The notes beneath the pieces are model-generated. The model searched no databases. It had not been told where the DNA came from and was given only the letters and a program-made list of their open reading frames with translations. DNA of 64,000 nt from MPNP01 sp026710155 (GTDB taxonomy: Bacteria; Pseudomonadota; Alphaproteobacteria; Rhodobacterales; Rhodobacteraceae). Positions 18,684-27,638 of the stretch are shown here, one piece after another; positions within the stretch are counted from its first letter, which is position 1; the number at the start of each line of letters is the position of its first letter. Location: NCBI GenBank assembly GCA_965200885.1, contig OZ241737.1, forward strand, positions 1,798,001 through 1,862,000, in the 5' to 3' direction. Made by a program: the position numbers and the translations under genes.

Positions 18684-19325
18684 TCAATCTCCTTTCAACT
18701 TTTGCACCTCTTCGGGACTTGCCTTGGAAAAGGCTTCGATTAGGGTTAAATTTTCCACTATACTCTTGATCTTTGGATAGTCATCAAGGGGAATGTTCCA
18801 TCGGTTCGCATTGTACACCTGAGGAACCAGACAAATATCAGCCATGGTAATCTGATCGCCATGACAGTATTCACCTGTTTGGGGATGGGCCAACAGTTTT
18901 TCAACTGCCAGTAACCCCTTGGGTAAAAATTTTTCCATCCAATGATTCATGGTTATCTGTCTGTCCGATGCCTCCACCGCATAAGCTGCTACAGAAAGAT
19001 TGCAGACGGGATGAATCTCCATGGCAATGGCAAAGGACAGTGTTTTGACCCGTAAACGATCTACCGGATTCTCGGGGAGGATGTGCAGCTTGCCAGTTTC
19101 ATCAAGATACTCGATGATGGCCAAGGACTGGGTCAAGACATGATCGTCAATCAATAATGTAGGAACGAGGCCCTGTGGATTCAGGGCCAGATACCCTTCA
19201 TTCAGGTTTTTCCTGTTGACCAGGTCAACAGGTATTATTTTGAATTCCAACCCTGCGAGATACAAGGCTATGCGTACCCTGAAGGAAGCCGATGAACGCC
19301 AATAATCATAGAGGGCAATCTTCAT
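18684..19325 (-). CDS. maiA: Maleylacetoacetate isomerase
   Basis: A 213-residue zeta-class GST. The active-site start is YWRSSASFRVRIALYLAG (SSCS-type motif here SSAS), followed by NPQGLVPTL and the C-terminal helical domain with HPVCNLSV and PQVYNANRW. It isomerises maleylacetoacetate to fumarylacetoacetate with glutathione. It overlaps the MarR gene upstream by four bases and abuts the thiolase downstream. The divergent hmgA operon supplies the steps before and after it, which fixes the role well. Confidence 0.92.
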   Translation of the reverse strand: MKIALYDYWRSSASFRVRIALYLAGLEFKIIPVDLVNRKNLNEGYLALNPQGLVPTLLIDDHVLTQSLAIIEYLDETGKLHILPENPVDRLRVKTLSFAIAMEIHPVCNLSVAAYAVEASDRQITMNHWMEKFLPKGLLAVEKLLAHPQTGEYCHGDQITMADICLVPQVYNANRWNIPLDDYPKIKSIVENLTLIEAFSKASPEEVQKLKGD

Positions 19326-19777
19326 GGTTCCTCACTTTCCAGCAGGACTTTCAATCCATTGGCAAAAGCCGGTCCCTCACTCCCGAGAAGTTGGAACAGT
19401 CTCTCGTTGTATTGAACCGCAATGGGCCGGAGTCCTGACATTAATTTTTTACCATCGCCTGTCAGTGAAAGAAAGGTTTCCCGCTTGTCTGAAGGATTGG
19501 TTTCCCGGTTGATCAGACCGGAATTCTCCAATCGCTTGCAGGCTCTGCTTACTCGTGACTTGTGCAGGTCAACCTTGATCAGGAGTTTGTTCATTTTGAT
19601 AGTGCCCGACTGGGACAGGTGGAACAGGACACGCCATTCAGGTACGGTCAAATGGTGATCAAGATTATATCTTTTTTCCAGTTCACGGCTTAATTTTCCT
19701 GCCAATGCACTGACCTGGTAAGGCAAAAAGTTTGATAGATTATACTCTGTCATAAAAGAATCTGGGTAATATTTCAC
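19322..19777 (-). CDS. MarR-family regulator of homogentisate genes
   Basis: A 151-residue winged-helix regulator: residues about 40-110 carry LTVPEWRVLFHLSQSG, a recognition helix HKSRVSRACKRLENSGLI and the wing NPSDKRETFLSLT. The start may be GTG at 19777 or ATG at 19753. It is first in the maiA-thiolase operon and is divergent from hmgA, with a 24-bp perfect palindrome between them. MarR proteins bind such palindromes and release them on binding an aromatic ligand, so it is the likely switch of both operons. Confidence 0.88.
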   Translation of the reverse strand: MKYYPDSFMTEYNLSNFLPYQVSALAGKLSRELEKRYNLDHHLTVPEWRVLFHLSQSGTIKMNKLLIKVDLHKSRVSRACKRLENSGLINRETNPSDKRETFLSLTGDGKKLMSGLRPIAVQYNERLFQLLGSEGPAFANGLKVLLESEEP

Positions 19778-19904
19778 ATTATGTTCTTGTTCTGGTCAAT
19801 GCAACTTTTGATTTATATTCCTTTATCTCCCAGATCAGAATATATTCAAATTGGCAAAGAAGATATTTGAGATTTTTGCTTCTACAATATTCGGAAGCAA
19901 ATAA

Positions 19905-19928
19905 AATTAGTTGCAATTGCAACTAATT
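19905..19928. promoter_or_regulatory. 24-bp perfect palindrome, likely MarR operator
   Basis: A perfect inverted repeat with no spacer; the half site is AATTAGTTGCAA. It lies 44 bases upstream of the hmgA ATG and between the divergent MarR and hmgA genes. MarR dimers bind 16-20 bp palindromes of this sort, so it is the best candidate operator for the locus. Confidence 0.75.
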
Positions 19929-19971
19929 GGACTATAATTATCAAGAGTTGATAAGAACAGGACCAAGAAAA

Positions 19972-21324
19972 ATGGATCAATTTTTGGATGGAAAGCATAA
20001 ATTGACAATTCAAACCCGGGCCAGATCAGCAGAAGACTACATGCCTGGATTTGGGAATGATTTTGAGACCGAAGCATTGCCGGGTGCGCTCCCCCAGGGA
20101 CAGAATAGTCCCCAGAATTGTGCATATGGCTTGTATGCCGAGCAATTGTCGGGAACACCCTTTACCGCACCCCGTGGACAGAATGAACGAACATGGTGCT
20201 ATCGGATCAGACCTTCGGTTCGCCATTCAACGAGATATGAAAAAATTGAATTGCCCTATTGGAAAACGGCACCCAACATCAATGATGATATAATATCTCT
20301 AGGTCAGTACCGATGGAACCCGCTTCCCATCGAGGATAGTCCGACAACCTTTCTGACCGGCATGAAAACCATGACCACTGCTGGGGACGTCAATACCCAA
20401 ACAGGAATGGCCGCCCATGTGTATATCGTTACCGAATCAATGGAGGATGAATATTTTTATTCAGCCGATTCGGAAATGCTGATAGTGCCCCAGCAGGGAA
20501 AATTGCGATTTTGTACCGAATTGGGCATCATTGATTTGCAACCACAGGAAATAGCCATTATTCCAAGGGGAATGGTAATTCGGGTGGAAGTGCTTTCCGG
20601 GCCGGCCAGAGGATTTGTCTGTGAGAATTACAGCTCGAAATTCGATTTACCCAACCGGGGTCCGATCGGCGCCAATTGCCTGGCCAATCCGAGGGATTTC
20701 AAGACACCCGTGGCAGCCTTCGAGGATAGGGAAATACCTTCCAGAATGGTCGTGAAATGGTGTGGTGCCTTTCATGCCAGTACCATTGACCAGTCCCCGC
20801 TGGATGTCGTTGCCTGGCATGGAAACTATGCACCCTGCAAATATGATCTGCGAACATTTTCCCCAGTGGGGGCCATTCTATTCGATCATCCTGATCCATC
20901 CATCTATACTGTCCTGACCGCACCATCAGGGTTTGCTGGCACAGCCAATATTGATTTCATCCTGTTCAGGGATAGATGGAATGTTGCCGAGCATACCTTT
21001 CGCCCACCTTGGTATCACAAGAATATCATGTCGGAACTCATGGGCAATATTCATGGTATATATGACGCCAAGCCCGAGGGATTTGTTCCCGGGGGCATGA
21101 GTCTGCACAATATGATGCTTCCCCACGGACCCGACAAGGAGGCGTTTGAAGCAGCAACCACGGTAAATCTGGAACCCTCAAAACTCGAAAATACCATGAG
21201 TTTCATGTTCGAGACAAGGTTTCCACAACATCTGACGGAATTTGCAGCGTTTGATGCTCAACTTCAAACAGATTATATTGACTGTTGGGCTTCCCTTGAG
21301 AAAAATTTCTCGGGCAAGCCCTGA
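19972..21324 (+). CDS. hmgA: Homogentisate 1,2-dioxygenase
   Basis: A 450-residue iron dioxygenase that opens the ring of homogentisate to maleylacetoacetate. Typical segments are YMPGFGNDFETEALPGALP near the start, LYAEQLSGTPFTAPR, the NRGPIGANCLANPRDF region, and the iron-ligand part with FRPPWYHKNIMSELMG and GGMSLHNMMLPHGPD. The frame is open to 19927, inside the operator palindrome; the ATG at 19972 follows AGGACC and matches the family start. First gene of a plus-strand operon running to rnhB. Confidence 0.96.
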   Translation: MDQFLDGKHKLTIQTRARSAEDYMPGFGNDFETEALPGALPQGQNSPQNCAYGLYAEQLSGTPFTAPRGQNERTWCYRIRPSVRHSTRYEKIELPYWKTAPNINDDIISLGQYRWNPLPIEDSPTTFLTGMKTMTTAGDVNTQTGMAAHVYIVTESMEDEYFYSADSEMLIVPQQGKLRFCTELGIIDLQPQEIAIIPRGMVIRVEVLSGPARGFVCENYSSKFDLPNRGPIGANCLANPRDFKTPVAAFEDREIPSRMVVKWCGAFHASTIDQSPLDVVAWHGNYAPCKYDLRTFSPVGAILFDHPDPSIYTVLTAPSGFAGTANIDFILFRDRWNVAEHTFRPPWYHKNIMSELMGNIHGIYDAKPEGFVPGGMSLHNMMLPHGPDKEAFEAATTVNLEPSKLENTMSFMFETRFPQHLTEFAAFDAQLQTDYIDCWASLEKNFSGKP

Positions 21325-21358
21325 TCCATTCCCAAGATATTTTCCTGATGATAGGCAA

Positions 21359-22213
21359 ATGATAGTCGAGAGATTGGTAATATTGGGGTCCAAGGGCGGA
21401 CCGTCCCTTCGAACAACGGCAAGAATGCCCACATCCAACCTCCTTGAGGTCGGTGGCAAGGTTTGTGTGGTGGATTGTGGTCTGGGGGTCACTTCAAGAT
21501 TGGTAGATGCCGGCATCAAACTTGCTGACATAGATTATATCTTTATCACCCATTTGCATTCTGACCATCTGCTGGAACTTGGTCCTCTCCTTCATACTGC
21601 CTGGACAACCAATCTGAACAAACAAATCACGGTTTTCGGACCGGCAGGTACAACGGAATATCTTGACCATTTCTATCAATCACTCCAATTCGACATTGAT
21701 CTTAGAATTGATGATGAAGGTCGACCGGATTTGCGTGAGCTGGTACAAATCAAGGAATATGGGCAAGGGTTGGTGCTGGCGGATACTCCGCGGGTAACTG
21801 CCCTGAAAGTTCCGCATCCCCCGGTAGAAGAATGTTATGCCCTTAAAATGGAACATGATGGGTGGAAGGTAACCTTTGGAGCGGATACGGCCTATTTTGC
21901 ACCCTTGATGGAATTTGCCCAGGGAAGTGACATATTGATTCACGAGGCCATGCTGGTAAGTGGTATCAAGGAGTTGATAGGGATTACCAATAGTGCCAAA
22001 AGCCTGGAAAAGCATCTACTTGCAAGTCATACGAAGGTTGAGGATGTCGGCAGGATTGCCCATGGTGCAGGGGTTGAATTACTGGTTTTGAACCATTTGG
22101 TACCTGTAACACCAAAGGGTATCAATGAACAGGAATGGTTGAACGAAATTGCCAAGGCATGGAAGGGAAAAACCGTGATTGCCAGGGACGGTTTGGAGAT
22201 CAGGAGACAATAG
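21359..22213 (+). CDS. MBL-fold metallo-hydrolase
   Basis: A 284-residue metallo-beta-lactamase-fold protein with the complete metal motif THLHSDHLLELG (HxHxDH). Further ligands are likely in the segments GADTAYFAP and ASHTKVEDVGRIAHGAG. The fold near the end, ELLVLNHLVP, resembles the RNase Z/AtsA group. The start is the ATG at 21359 rather than earlier in-frame codons that overlap hmgA. Its place inside the homogentisate operon suggests a lactone or ester hydrolysis step, but that is inference. Confidence 0.82.
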   Translation: MIVERLVILGSKGGPSLRTTARMPTSNLLEVGGKVCVVDCGLGVTSRLVDAGIKLADIDYIFITHLHSDHLLELGPLLHTAWTTNLNKQITVFGPAGTTEYLDHFYQSLQFDIDLRIDDEGRPDLRELVQIKEYGQGLVLADTPRVTALKVPHPPVEECYALKMEHDGWKVTFGADTAYFAPLMEFAQGSDILIHEAMLVSGIKELIGITNSAKSLEKHLLASHTKVEDVGRIAHGAGVELLVLNHLVPVTPKGINEQEWLNEIAKAWKGKTVIARDGLEIRRQ

Positions 22214-22214
22214 A

Positions 22215-23222
22215 GTGAAACTTGCTTCATTAAATGACGGAACAGCCGACGGGCAACTGGTAGTAGTAACCAGAGACTTGCAGAATTATGCTCCTGCCTC
22301 AGGCATCGCCCCATCCCTGCAGGCTGCATTGGACAACTGGCATCAAATCAGTCCGCAACTGGAAGTTTTGGCAGGTGAGTTGGAGAAAGGTGATTTTGGA
22401 CAGGAATTCAATCCGGCAAAAGTCTATTCACCCTTGCCCAGGGCATACCAGTGGGCAGATGGATCGGCATATTTGAACCATGTGGAATTGGTCAGAAAAG
22501 CCAGAAATGCCAAGGTTCCCGATTCCTTCTTTGTAGACCCCCTGATGTATCAGGGAGGTTCCGACAGTTTTTACACTCCACATGGACCTATTGAACTGCT
22601 TGAAGAGAGTTGGGGCATTGATTTGGAAGCAGAGGTGGCAGTCATAGTGGACAAGGTACCAATGGGTGTAACACCGGAGGAAGCGCCCGATTATATACGT
22701 TTGATCATGCTGGTAAATGATGTCAGTTTAAGAAATCTGATTCCGGCCGAACTGGGCAAGGGTTTTGGTTTTTTCCAGTCCAAGCCAGCGACGGCATTTT
22801 CACCGGTTGCGGTTACCCCTGACGAGATTGTGTCATGGTCCGAGGGTACCATACATCTTCCCTTGTCGGTGGATATCAACAAACAACCATTTGGCCGGGC
22901 CAATGTTGGTGTTGACATGACCTTCAATTTCTTCCAACTGATTGCCCATGCAGCCAAGACCAGAGAATTGGCTGCGGGATCAATTATCGGTTCGGGAACG
23001 ATTTCCAACAAGCTGGATGGAGGACCTGGCAAACCAATATCCGAGGGTGGGGTTGGCTATTCCTGCATTTCGGAAGTCAGAACCGTGGAATCCATAAATG
23101 AAGGGAAACCCCGGACACCATTCCTGCAATTCGGGGATACTGTTGAAATCTGGATGAACGATATGGAGGGGCAATCCATATTCGGTTCAATCAAGCAAAC
23201 CGTAAAGAAATATGAGAGATGA
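22215..23222 (+). CDS. Fumarylacetoacetate hydrolase family protein
   Basis: A 335-residue protein of the FAH family that should cleave fumarylacetoacetate to fumarate and acetoacetate. It begins MKLASLNDG at a GTG codon two bases after the upstream gene. The metal-binding part is visible in the middle, ESWGIDLEAEVAVIVD, then VNDVSLRN and FQSKPATAFSPVAVTPDE, and TISNKLDGGPGKPISEGGVG near the end. This is the bacterial two-part form found beside hmgA in many proteobacteria, and it completes the pathway here. Confidence 0.93.
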   Translation: MKLASLNDGTADGQLVVVTRDLQNYAPASGIAPSLQAALDNWHQISPQLEVLAGELEKGDFGQEFNPAKVYSPLPRAYQWADGSAYLNHVELVRKARNAKVPDSFFVDPLMYQGGSDSFYTPHGPIELLEESWGIDLEAEVAVIVDKVPMGVTPEEAPDYIRLIMLVNDVSLRNLIPAELGKGFGFFQSKPATAFSPVAVTPDEIVSWSEGTIHLPLSVDINKQPFGRANVGVDMTFNFFQLIAHAAKTRELAAGSIIGSGTISNKLDGGPGKPISEGGVGYSCISEVRTVESINEGKPRTPFLQFGDTVEIWMNDMEGQSIFGSIKQTVKKYER

Positions 23223-24175
23223 ACATGGCTAAAGAATTTGCATCACAAAGTGACCTGGGTGAGAAAAAAACGAGTTTTACCGAAATCGGCAAAGGCTTGT
23301 ATGCCTTTACTGCCGAAGGGGACCCCAATTCAGGTGTAATCGTCGGAGATGATTCCGTAATGGTGATCGAGGCCCAGGCAACCCCGAGACTGGCTTCCAA
23401 GGTGATTGAAGAAATTCAAAAGGTGACCGACAAACCAATCACACACCTCGTTCTAACCCATTATCATGCTGTCAGGGTTCTCGGTGCAGCAGCTTTCAAT
23501 GCCCAGCAGATCATCATGTCCGAAACGGCCAGGGGAATGGTTGTAGAAAGAGGCCGGGAGGATTGGGAGAGTGAATTCAACAGGTTTCCAAGACTGTTTG
23601 AGGGTCATGAATCGATTCCGGGATTGACCTGGCCCACGACCACTTTCAATGGCAGGATGACGGTTTATCTAGGGAATAGAAAGGTCGAGATCATGCAATT
23701 TGGACGAGCCCATACTGCTGGTGATGCGGTTGTCTGGGTACCTGATGAGCAGGTCATGTTTACGGGTGACATAGTCGAATACAAATCGGCCTGTTATTGT
23801 GGTGACGGCCATTTCGAGGATTGGCAGGATACCCTTGATGTGGTAGAAAGCTACCAGCCCGAAGCCATTGCACCAGGCAGGGGGGATGCCTTGGCGGGAT
23901 CAAATATGGTTGCTGCCGGAATCGATGGCACTAGGGAGTTTCTTGACGCCACCTATTTGCCTGTCGTCAGGGTTGCTTCCCGCAACGGTACCCTGAAAGA
24001 AGCCTGGGATGAAGTCAGGGACAATTGTGATTCTCGATTCAGTGATTATGCCATTTATGAACATTGCCTGCCGTTTAATGTGGCTCGTGCATATGATGAG
24101 GCTCGGGGCATAGATACACCCAGGATCTGGACCAGTGAGCGTGATCTTGACATGTGGAGCAAACTTCAGGGTTGA
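23219..24175 (+). CDS. MBL-fold protein with altered metal motif (HYHAVR)
   Basis: A 318-residue metallo-beta-lactamase-fold protein in which the usual HxHxDH motif reads THYHAVRVLGA: the first two histidines are kept, the aspartate and third histidine are V and R. A later GRAHTAGDAVVWVPDEQVMFTGD keeps the other typical MBL segments. The site may hold one metal or bind differently. The ATG overlaps the stop of the upstream gene (ATGA); a second ATG is at 23225. Its operon position points to a role in aromatic degradation, unknown in detail. Confidence 0.8.
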   Translation: MNMAKEFASQSDLGEKKTSFTEIGKGLYAFTAEGDPNSGVIVGDDSVMVIEAQATPRLASKVIEEIQKVTDKPITHLVLTHYHAVRVLGAAAFNAQQIIMSETARGMVVERGREDWESEFNRFPRLFEGHESIPGLTWPTTTFNGRMTVYLGNRKVEIMQFGRAHTAGDAVVWVPDEQVMFTGDIVEYKSACYCGDGHFEDWQDTLDVVESYQPEAIAPGRGDALAGSNMVAAGIDGTREFLDATYLPVVRVASRNGTLKEAWDEVRDNCDSRFSDYAIYEHCLPFNVARAYDEARGIDTPRIWTSERDLDMWSKLQG

Positions 24176-24201
24176 ATTCAAGATTACAGACTTTTCCAAC
24201 C

Positions 24202-25758
24202 ATGCCTCAACAAGCCAGGGAATACCCGTTTGTCCCTCCACCAGGACTTGACAGCAGGGAACCATCCAAGAAAGTGGTGATTGTGGGTGCCGGACCAATT
24301 GGGCTGGCCATGGCAATTGAATTGGCCAACCATGACATTCCTTCGGTTGTTCTAGACGATGGCAAGAGGGTTTCAACCGGATCAAAGGCAATTTGCTGGT
24401 CAAAACGATCGCTTGAAATATTCGACCGTCTGGGAATTGGTGACAAGGCCCTTGACAAAGGAGTTGTGTGGAAGGTTGGCAGGACCTATCATCGGGATCA
24501 GGAGTTGTTCAATTTTGATCTCCTTCCTGAAGAGGGGCACAAATACCCGGCATTTGTAAACCTGCAGCAATATTATGTCGAAGAGTACCTGATTGCCAGG
24601 GCGCAATCCCTGGAATTGATTGAATTGCGTTTCCAGAACAGGGTAAAAGCAATCCAAGTGAAACGGGACAGTGCAAGTATCGACATATCGACCCCGGTCG
24701 GTGAATATCAACTTGTAACCGATTATCTAATAGCCTGTGATGGGGTTCGTTCGACTGTCAGAAGACAACTTGGGTTGGATTTTGTCGGAGAATTGTTCGA
24801 GGAAAGATTTCTGATTGCCGACATAGAAATGCATCAGGATTTTCCACCTGAACGGCGTTTTTGGTTCGAACCCGTTTTTCATGAAGGCCAATCGGCCCTT
24901 TTACACAAACAGCCGGACAATATTTATCGCATTGATCTTCAATTGGGATGGGATGCAGACCCCGAGCTGGAAAAGCAGCCGCAAAGGGTTACTCCCCGTA
25001 TTGGAAAGGTTGTGGGTACCAGTGATTTCAAAATAGATTGGGTATCCGTCTATACCTTTCAATGCCGCCGGTTGGAAAGGTTTGTCCATGGCCGGGTCAT
25101 TTTCGCGGGTGATTCCGCACATGTTGTGTCTCCTTTCGGTGCTAGGGGCGGAAATGGTGGATTGCAGGATGTGGATAATCTGGGCTGGAAACTGGCAGCA
25201 ATCATCAAGGGTAGGTCTCCTGAATCCTTGCTTGAGACATACAATGACGAAAGAGTATACGCCTCTGACGAAAACATTGCCCATTCGACCAGAACGACCA
25301 AATTCATGACACCTTCCGATGGTGTCGAGAGAATGTTTCGGGATCAATTGTTCAAATTGACAAGGGTTGCATCCTTTGCCAGAAACTGGATCAATCCCGG
25401 TAGGTTGTCGGTGCCGGCAATTTATCCTGGATTCAAGGATCAGGCACCCGAATTGCCGTTGATTTCAAGACCTGGTTCGGTCGCACCCGATGCTCTTCTG
25501 GATGATTGTACATGGCTGCTCGATAAGTTTCGTAAATATGTGGTCTTACTTGGAATCAATACTGAAGTCCCCGAGATGGATGGCTTGAGGAGGGTATGTC
25601 TAAAAGCCAATGAATTTATCCGGACCAGATACCTTGGTGAGAACGACAGGGCCATTTATCTCATTCGACCGGATCAGGTTGTTGCCAACAGGTGGCTTGA
25701 AGCCAACCCGACACTCATAAGACATGAAATCAATCGAATTTGGGGATTGAACCAATGA
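24202..25758 (+). CDS. FAD-dependent aromatic hydroxylase
   Basis: A 518-residue flavoprotein monooxygenase of the PheA/MhpA type. The FAD-binding start is KVVIVGAGPIGLAMAIELA (GxGxxG), the NAD(P)H-linked motif region is YLIACDGVRSTVR (DG), and the second FAD motif is FAGDSAHVVSPFGARGGN. The N-terminus has an extra 35 or so residues before the Rossmann fold. Start is the ATG at 24202. In a homogentisate operon a ring hydroxylase producing homogentisate or its precursor is plausible, but the substrate is not shown by the sequence. Confidence 0.85.
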   Translation: MPQQAREYPFVPPPGLDSREPSKKVVIVGAGPIGLAMAIELANHDIPSVVLDDGKRVSTGSKAICWSKRSLEIFDRLGIGDKALDKGVVWKVGRTYHRDQELFNFDLLPEEGHKYPAFVNLQQYYVEEYLIARAQSLELIELRFQNRVKAIQVKRDSASIDISTPVGEYQLVTDYLIACDGVRSTVRRQLGLDFVGELFEERFLIADIEMHQDFPPERRFWFEPVFHEGQSALLHKQPDNIYRIDLQLGWDADPELEKQPQRVTPRIGKVVGTSDFKIDWVSVYTFQCRRLERFVHGRVIFAGDSAHVVSPFGARGGNGGLQDVDNLGWKLAAIIKGRSPESLLETYNDERVYASDENIAHSTRTTKFMTPSDGVERMFRDQLFKLTRVASFARNWINPGRLSVPAIYPGFKDQAPELPLISRPGSVAPDALLDDCTWLLDKFRKYVVLLGINTEVPEMDGLRRVCLKANEFIRTRYLGENDRAIYLIRPDQVVANRWLEANPTLIRHEINRIWGLNQ

Positions 25759-25961
25759 GTTCCAATGCAAGCAAGCATCCACAAACCAGTGTAGATGATA
25801 TCTACCAGAACCTGTTGGAGGCTTTTGAAGCGGTTGATGAGGCGCAAAGAATGGAATTTGCCATCATGGTAATAATTTCCCTTTGTGATCAAGTCAGGGA
25901 AAATGAAAAAATTTCCGAAATCCTGCATATCTGTCGGCAGGCCCTGGAGAAGGAAGATTGA
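25755..25961 (+). CDS. DUF2783 small protein
   Basis: A 68-residue protein starting at an ATG that overlaps the hydroxylase stop codon (ATGA). The layout, an N-terminal SVDDIYQNLLEAFEAVD and a helical MEFAIMVIISLCDQV, resembles DUF2783, a family that is commonly encoded next to this type of flavin hydroxylase. No catalytic residues are evident. It may be an accessory subunit; function unknown. Confidence 0.7.
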   Translation: MSSNASKHPQTSVDDIYQNLLEAFEAVDEAQRMEFAIMVIISLCDQVRENEKISEILHICRQALEKED

Positions 25962-26584
25962 GCGAAATGGCTGCGGCACCAGATTTCCAGCTTGAGAAGA
26001 AATATACTCTGGCTGGACACAAGGTTGTTGTGGGTGTTGATGAAGCCGGAAGGGGGTGTATTGCCGGTCCGGTAACGGCCGGTGCTGTTATGTTTAAAAC
26101 AGTAGATTTTCCAGCAGATCTTGATGATTCGAAAAAGTTGACACCCCTCAAAAGAGTCAGGATTTACGAAGAGATCAAGGAAAAGGCAGTCATATCCTTT
26201 GTTCATGTCTCCGTAGAGGAAATCGAAAGGATCAACATTCTTCAGGCTTCGTTGAAAGCCATGGTTCTTGCGGTTGAGAAACTTCCGGTTACACCGGACC
26301 TCATTCTTGTTGATGGCAATCGATTACCAACCAATTTGCCTTGCAAGGGTCTGGCGGTTGTCAAGGGTGATCAGAAATCACTTTCCATTGCTGCCGCATC
26401 GGTTGTGGCCAAGGTCAACAGGGATAATCTGATGAATCAATTGGCCAAGGAAGAACCCCATTACAAATGGCGTACCAACAAGGGTTATGGAACAAGAGAG
26501 CATATGGAGGCACTTGAGCGACATGGGCCATCCAAACATCATCGCCAATCGTTTCTTCCCTTGCGCCGCTTGTTCAGCGATTAG
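25958..26584 (+). CDS. rnhB: Ribonuclease HII
   Basis: A 208-residue RNase HII, which removes ribonucleotides from DNA. The catalytic motif is VGVDEAGRGCIAGPV (D and E), with further acidic residues in LILVDGNRLP and the KGDQKSLSIAAASVVAKVNRD segment. Length is standard. The start is TTG at 25958 overlapping the upstream stop, or the ATG at 25967. It is the last gene of the operon and probably travels with it by position only. Confidence 0.95.
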   Translation: MSEMAAAPDFQLEKKYTLAGHKVVVGVDEAGRGCIAGPVTAGAVMFKTVDFPADLDDSKKLTPLKRVRIYEEIKEKAVISFVHVSVEEIERINILQASLKAMVLAVEKLPVTPDLILVDGNRLPTNLPCKGLAVVKGDQKSLSIAAASVVAKVNRDNLMNQLAKEEPHYKWRTNKGYGTREHMEALERHGPSKHHRQSFLPLRRLFSD

Positions 26585-26624
26585 AGCAAAACCATCTGGG
26601 AATAATTGGCCTTACACATGAAAC

Positions 26625-26700
26625 TGGCAGGGGTGGAGGGGCTCGAACCCCCGACGCCCGGTTTTGGAGACCGGTGCTCTACCAACTGAGCTACACCCCT
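26625..26700 (-). tRNA. tRNA-Trp (CCA anticodon)
   Basis: A 76-base cloverleaf on the minus strand. The acceptor stem pairs AGGGGTG with CACCCCT, the D arm has AGCTCAGTTGGTAGAGC, the anticodon loop reads CTCCAAA giving CCA, and the T arm has GGTTCGAGCCCC. The discriminator is G and the 3' CCA is encoded. A transposon begins about 115 bases away. Confidence 0.97.
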
Positions 26701-26815
26701 TTACTGATGAGAATAGGAAATAGGTATTAAATGTTAAAGTTTAAGAGGTTTCATTAAACTTGTATCATCAAGCCTTCTGGATGGCTAGTCTTGTCAGTCA
26801 GTCATCCAATTCTTT

Positions 26816-26840
26816 GGGGGTTATAACCTTTGCTAAAATA
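26816..26840 (+). repeat. Left terminal inverted repeat of the transposon
   Basis: 25 bases starting GGGGGTTATAACCTTTGC. It differs from the reversed right terminus only at positions 5 and 14. Preceded by the 8-bp duplication AATTCTTT. Confidence 0.92.
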
Positions 26841-26889
26841 CTGGCCCCGGAAAACGCATTCGAAGACCGCCCCGCGTACGTCTTTTCAG

Positions 26890-27619
26890 CTATTCATATA
26901 CGCACCGCCTGCGGATTTTCATGCCCTTGCGGTCGATCAGGCAGTCCGCATAACCTGGCCAGCTCGCCCCGTAGGGATGCGGTCCCGGAACCGGCCCGAT
27001 GTACGGCCGCGCCTCGTCGTCCTCGACGGTCAGCGTTGCGACCGTACTGCCATTGACGCCGAAATTCCACACGCAGTTCCCGTCAACCACATAATTCCCC
27101 ACGGATGCCATCTCGAAGCGGATGACGCGGGTCGAATTGGCCGCTATCGATACTCCGTTATAATTGAAGGTAGCTTGGTCAGGTACTCCTATCGCTTCCA
27201 AGTCGGCGCTCCTCCATGTAAAGGCGCTTGTGCTTGCAATGGTCGTACTACATTTAAGATGACTGTTGTTTCGGTTTGAGTTGAAAAAGCCTATGTTCGC
27301 AGTTGCCTCGGAGTTGCCCTCATTCGTTAGGGTCACCGTGAACCGGCCGCCCGTCCGGGCGAAGGGCATTGTGCTGCCTGAGTGACCTCCCTGCCATTCG
27401 CAATAGCGGTTGCTTGGCGTGAACAGTGGACTGTCCCCCGGCTGCAGGCACTGCCCGTACTTGACGGCGATAAGGCCGCCTTCCGGCAACACAGCCGGCC
27501 CGGTCAGCGTGGCGGTGACCTGCGCCCACACCGGCCCCGCCATGAGCAAGGCAATCAGTGCGGCGGTGAGGGTTGCTAATTTAGCAAGGGGGGGGGTGTT
27601 TACTGGTTATTCGCTTCAT
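26890..27619 (-). CDS. Poly-C-switched secreted protein, family B (cassette 2, OFF)
   Basis: The ATG at 27619 follows AGGAG and encodes MKRITSKH, then a C9 tract and a stop soon after. The long frame downstream carries a signal peptide (LTAALIALLMAGPVWAQ) and a mature domain of about 200 residues with several cysteines, ending near RKGMKIRRRCVYE. ATG to stop is 730 bases; C8 or C11 would restore a product of about 242-243 residues. The mature domain has an Ig-like feel (VTLTNEGNSEATANIGFF, RVIRFEMASVGNYVV) but I do not recognise the family and it differs from the other cassettes. No clear -35 was found; TACAAT near 27695 is a possible -10. Confidence 0.68.
27588..27596 (-). repeat. C9 tract in cassette 2 reading frame
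   Basis: Nine G on the plus strand, nine C in the gene, beginning 23 bases after the A of the ATG. The tract is followed by TTGCTAAA, so CCCTTGCTAAA matches an 11-base piece of the transposon terminus. Confidence 0.85.
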
Positions 27620-27638
27620 TGGTTTCTCCTTTCGGCTA

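Noticed and set aside
26625..26816. Site-specific integration at tRNA-Trp
   Set aside because: The transposon starts about 115 bases away, has its own 8-bp duplication and no integrase or repeated tRNA end, so the tRNA is only a neighbour.
26830..27279. Plus-strand frames opposite cassette 2
   Set aside because: They are antisense shadows of the GC-rich cassette gene, without a domain or ribosome site.
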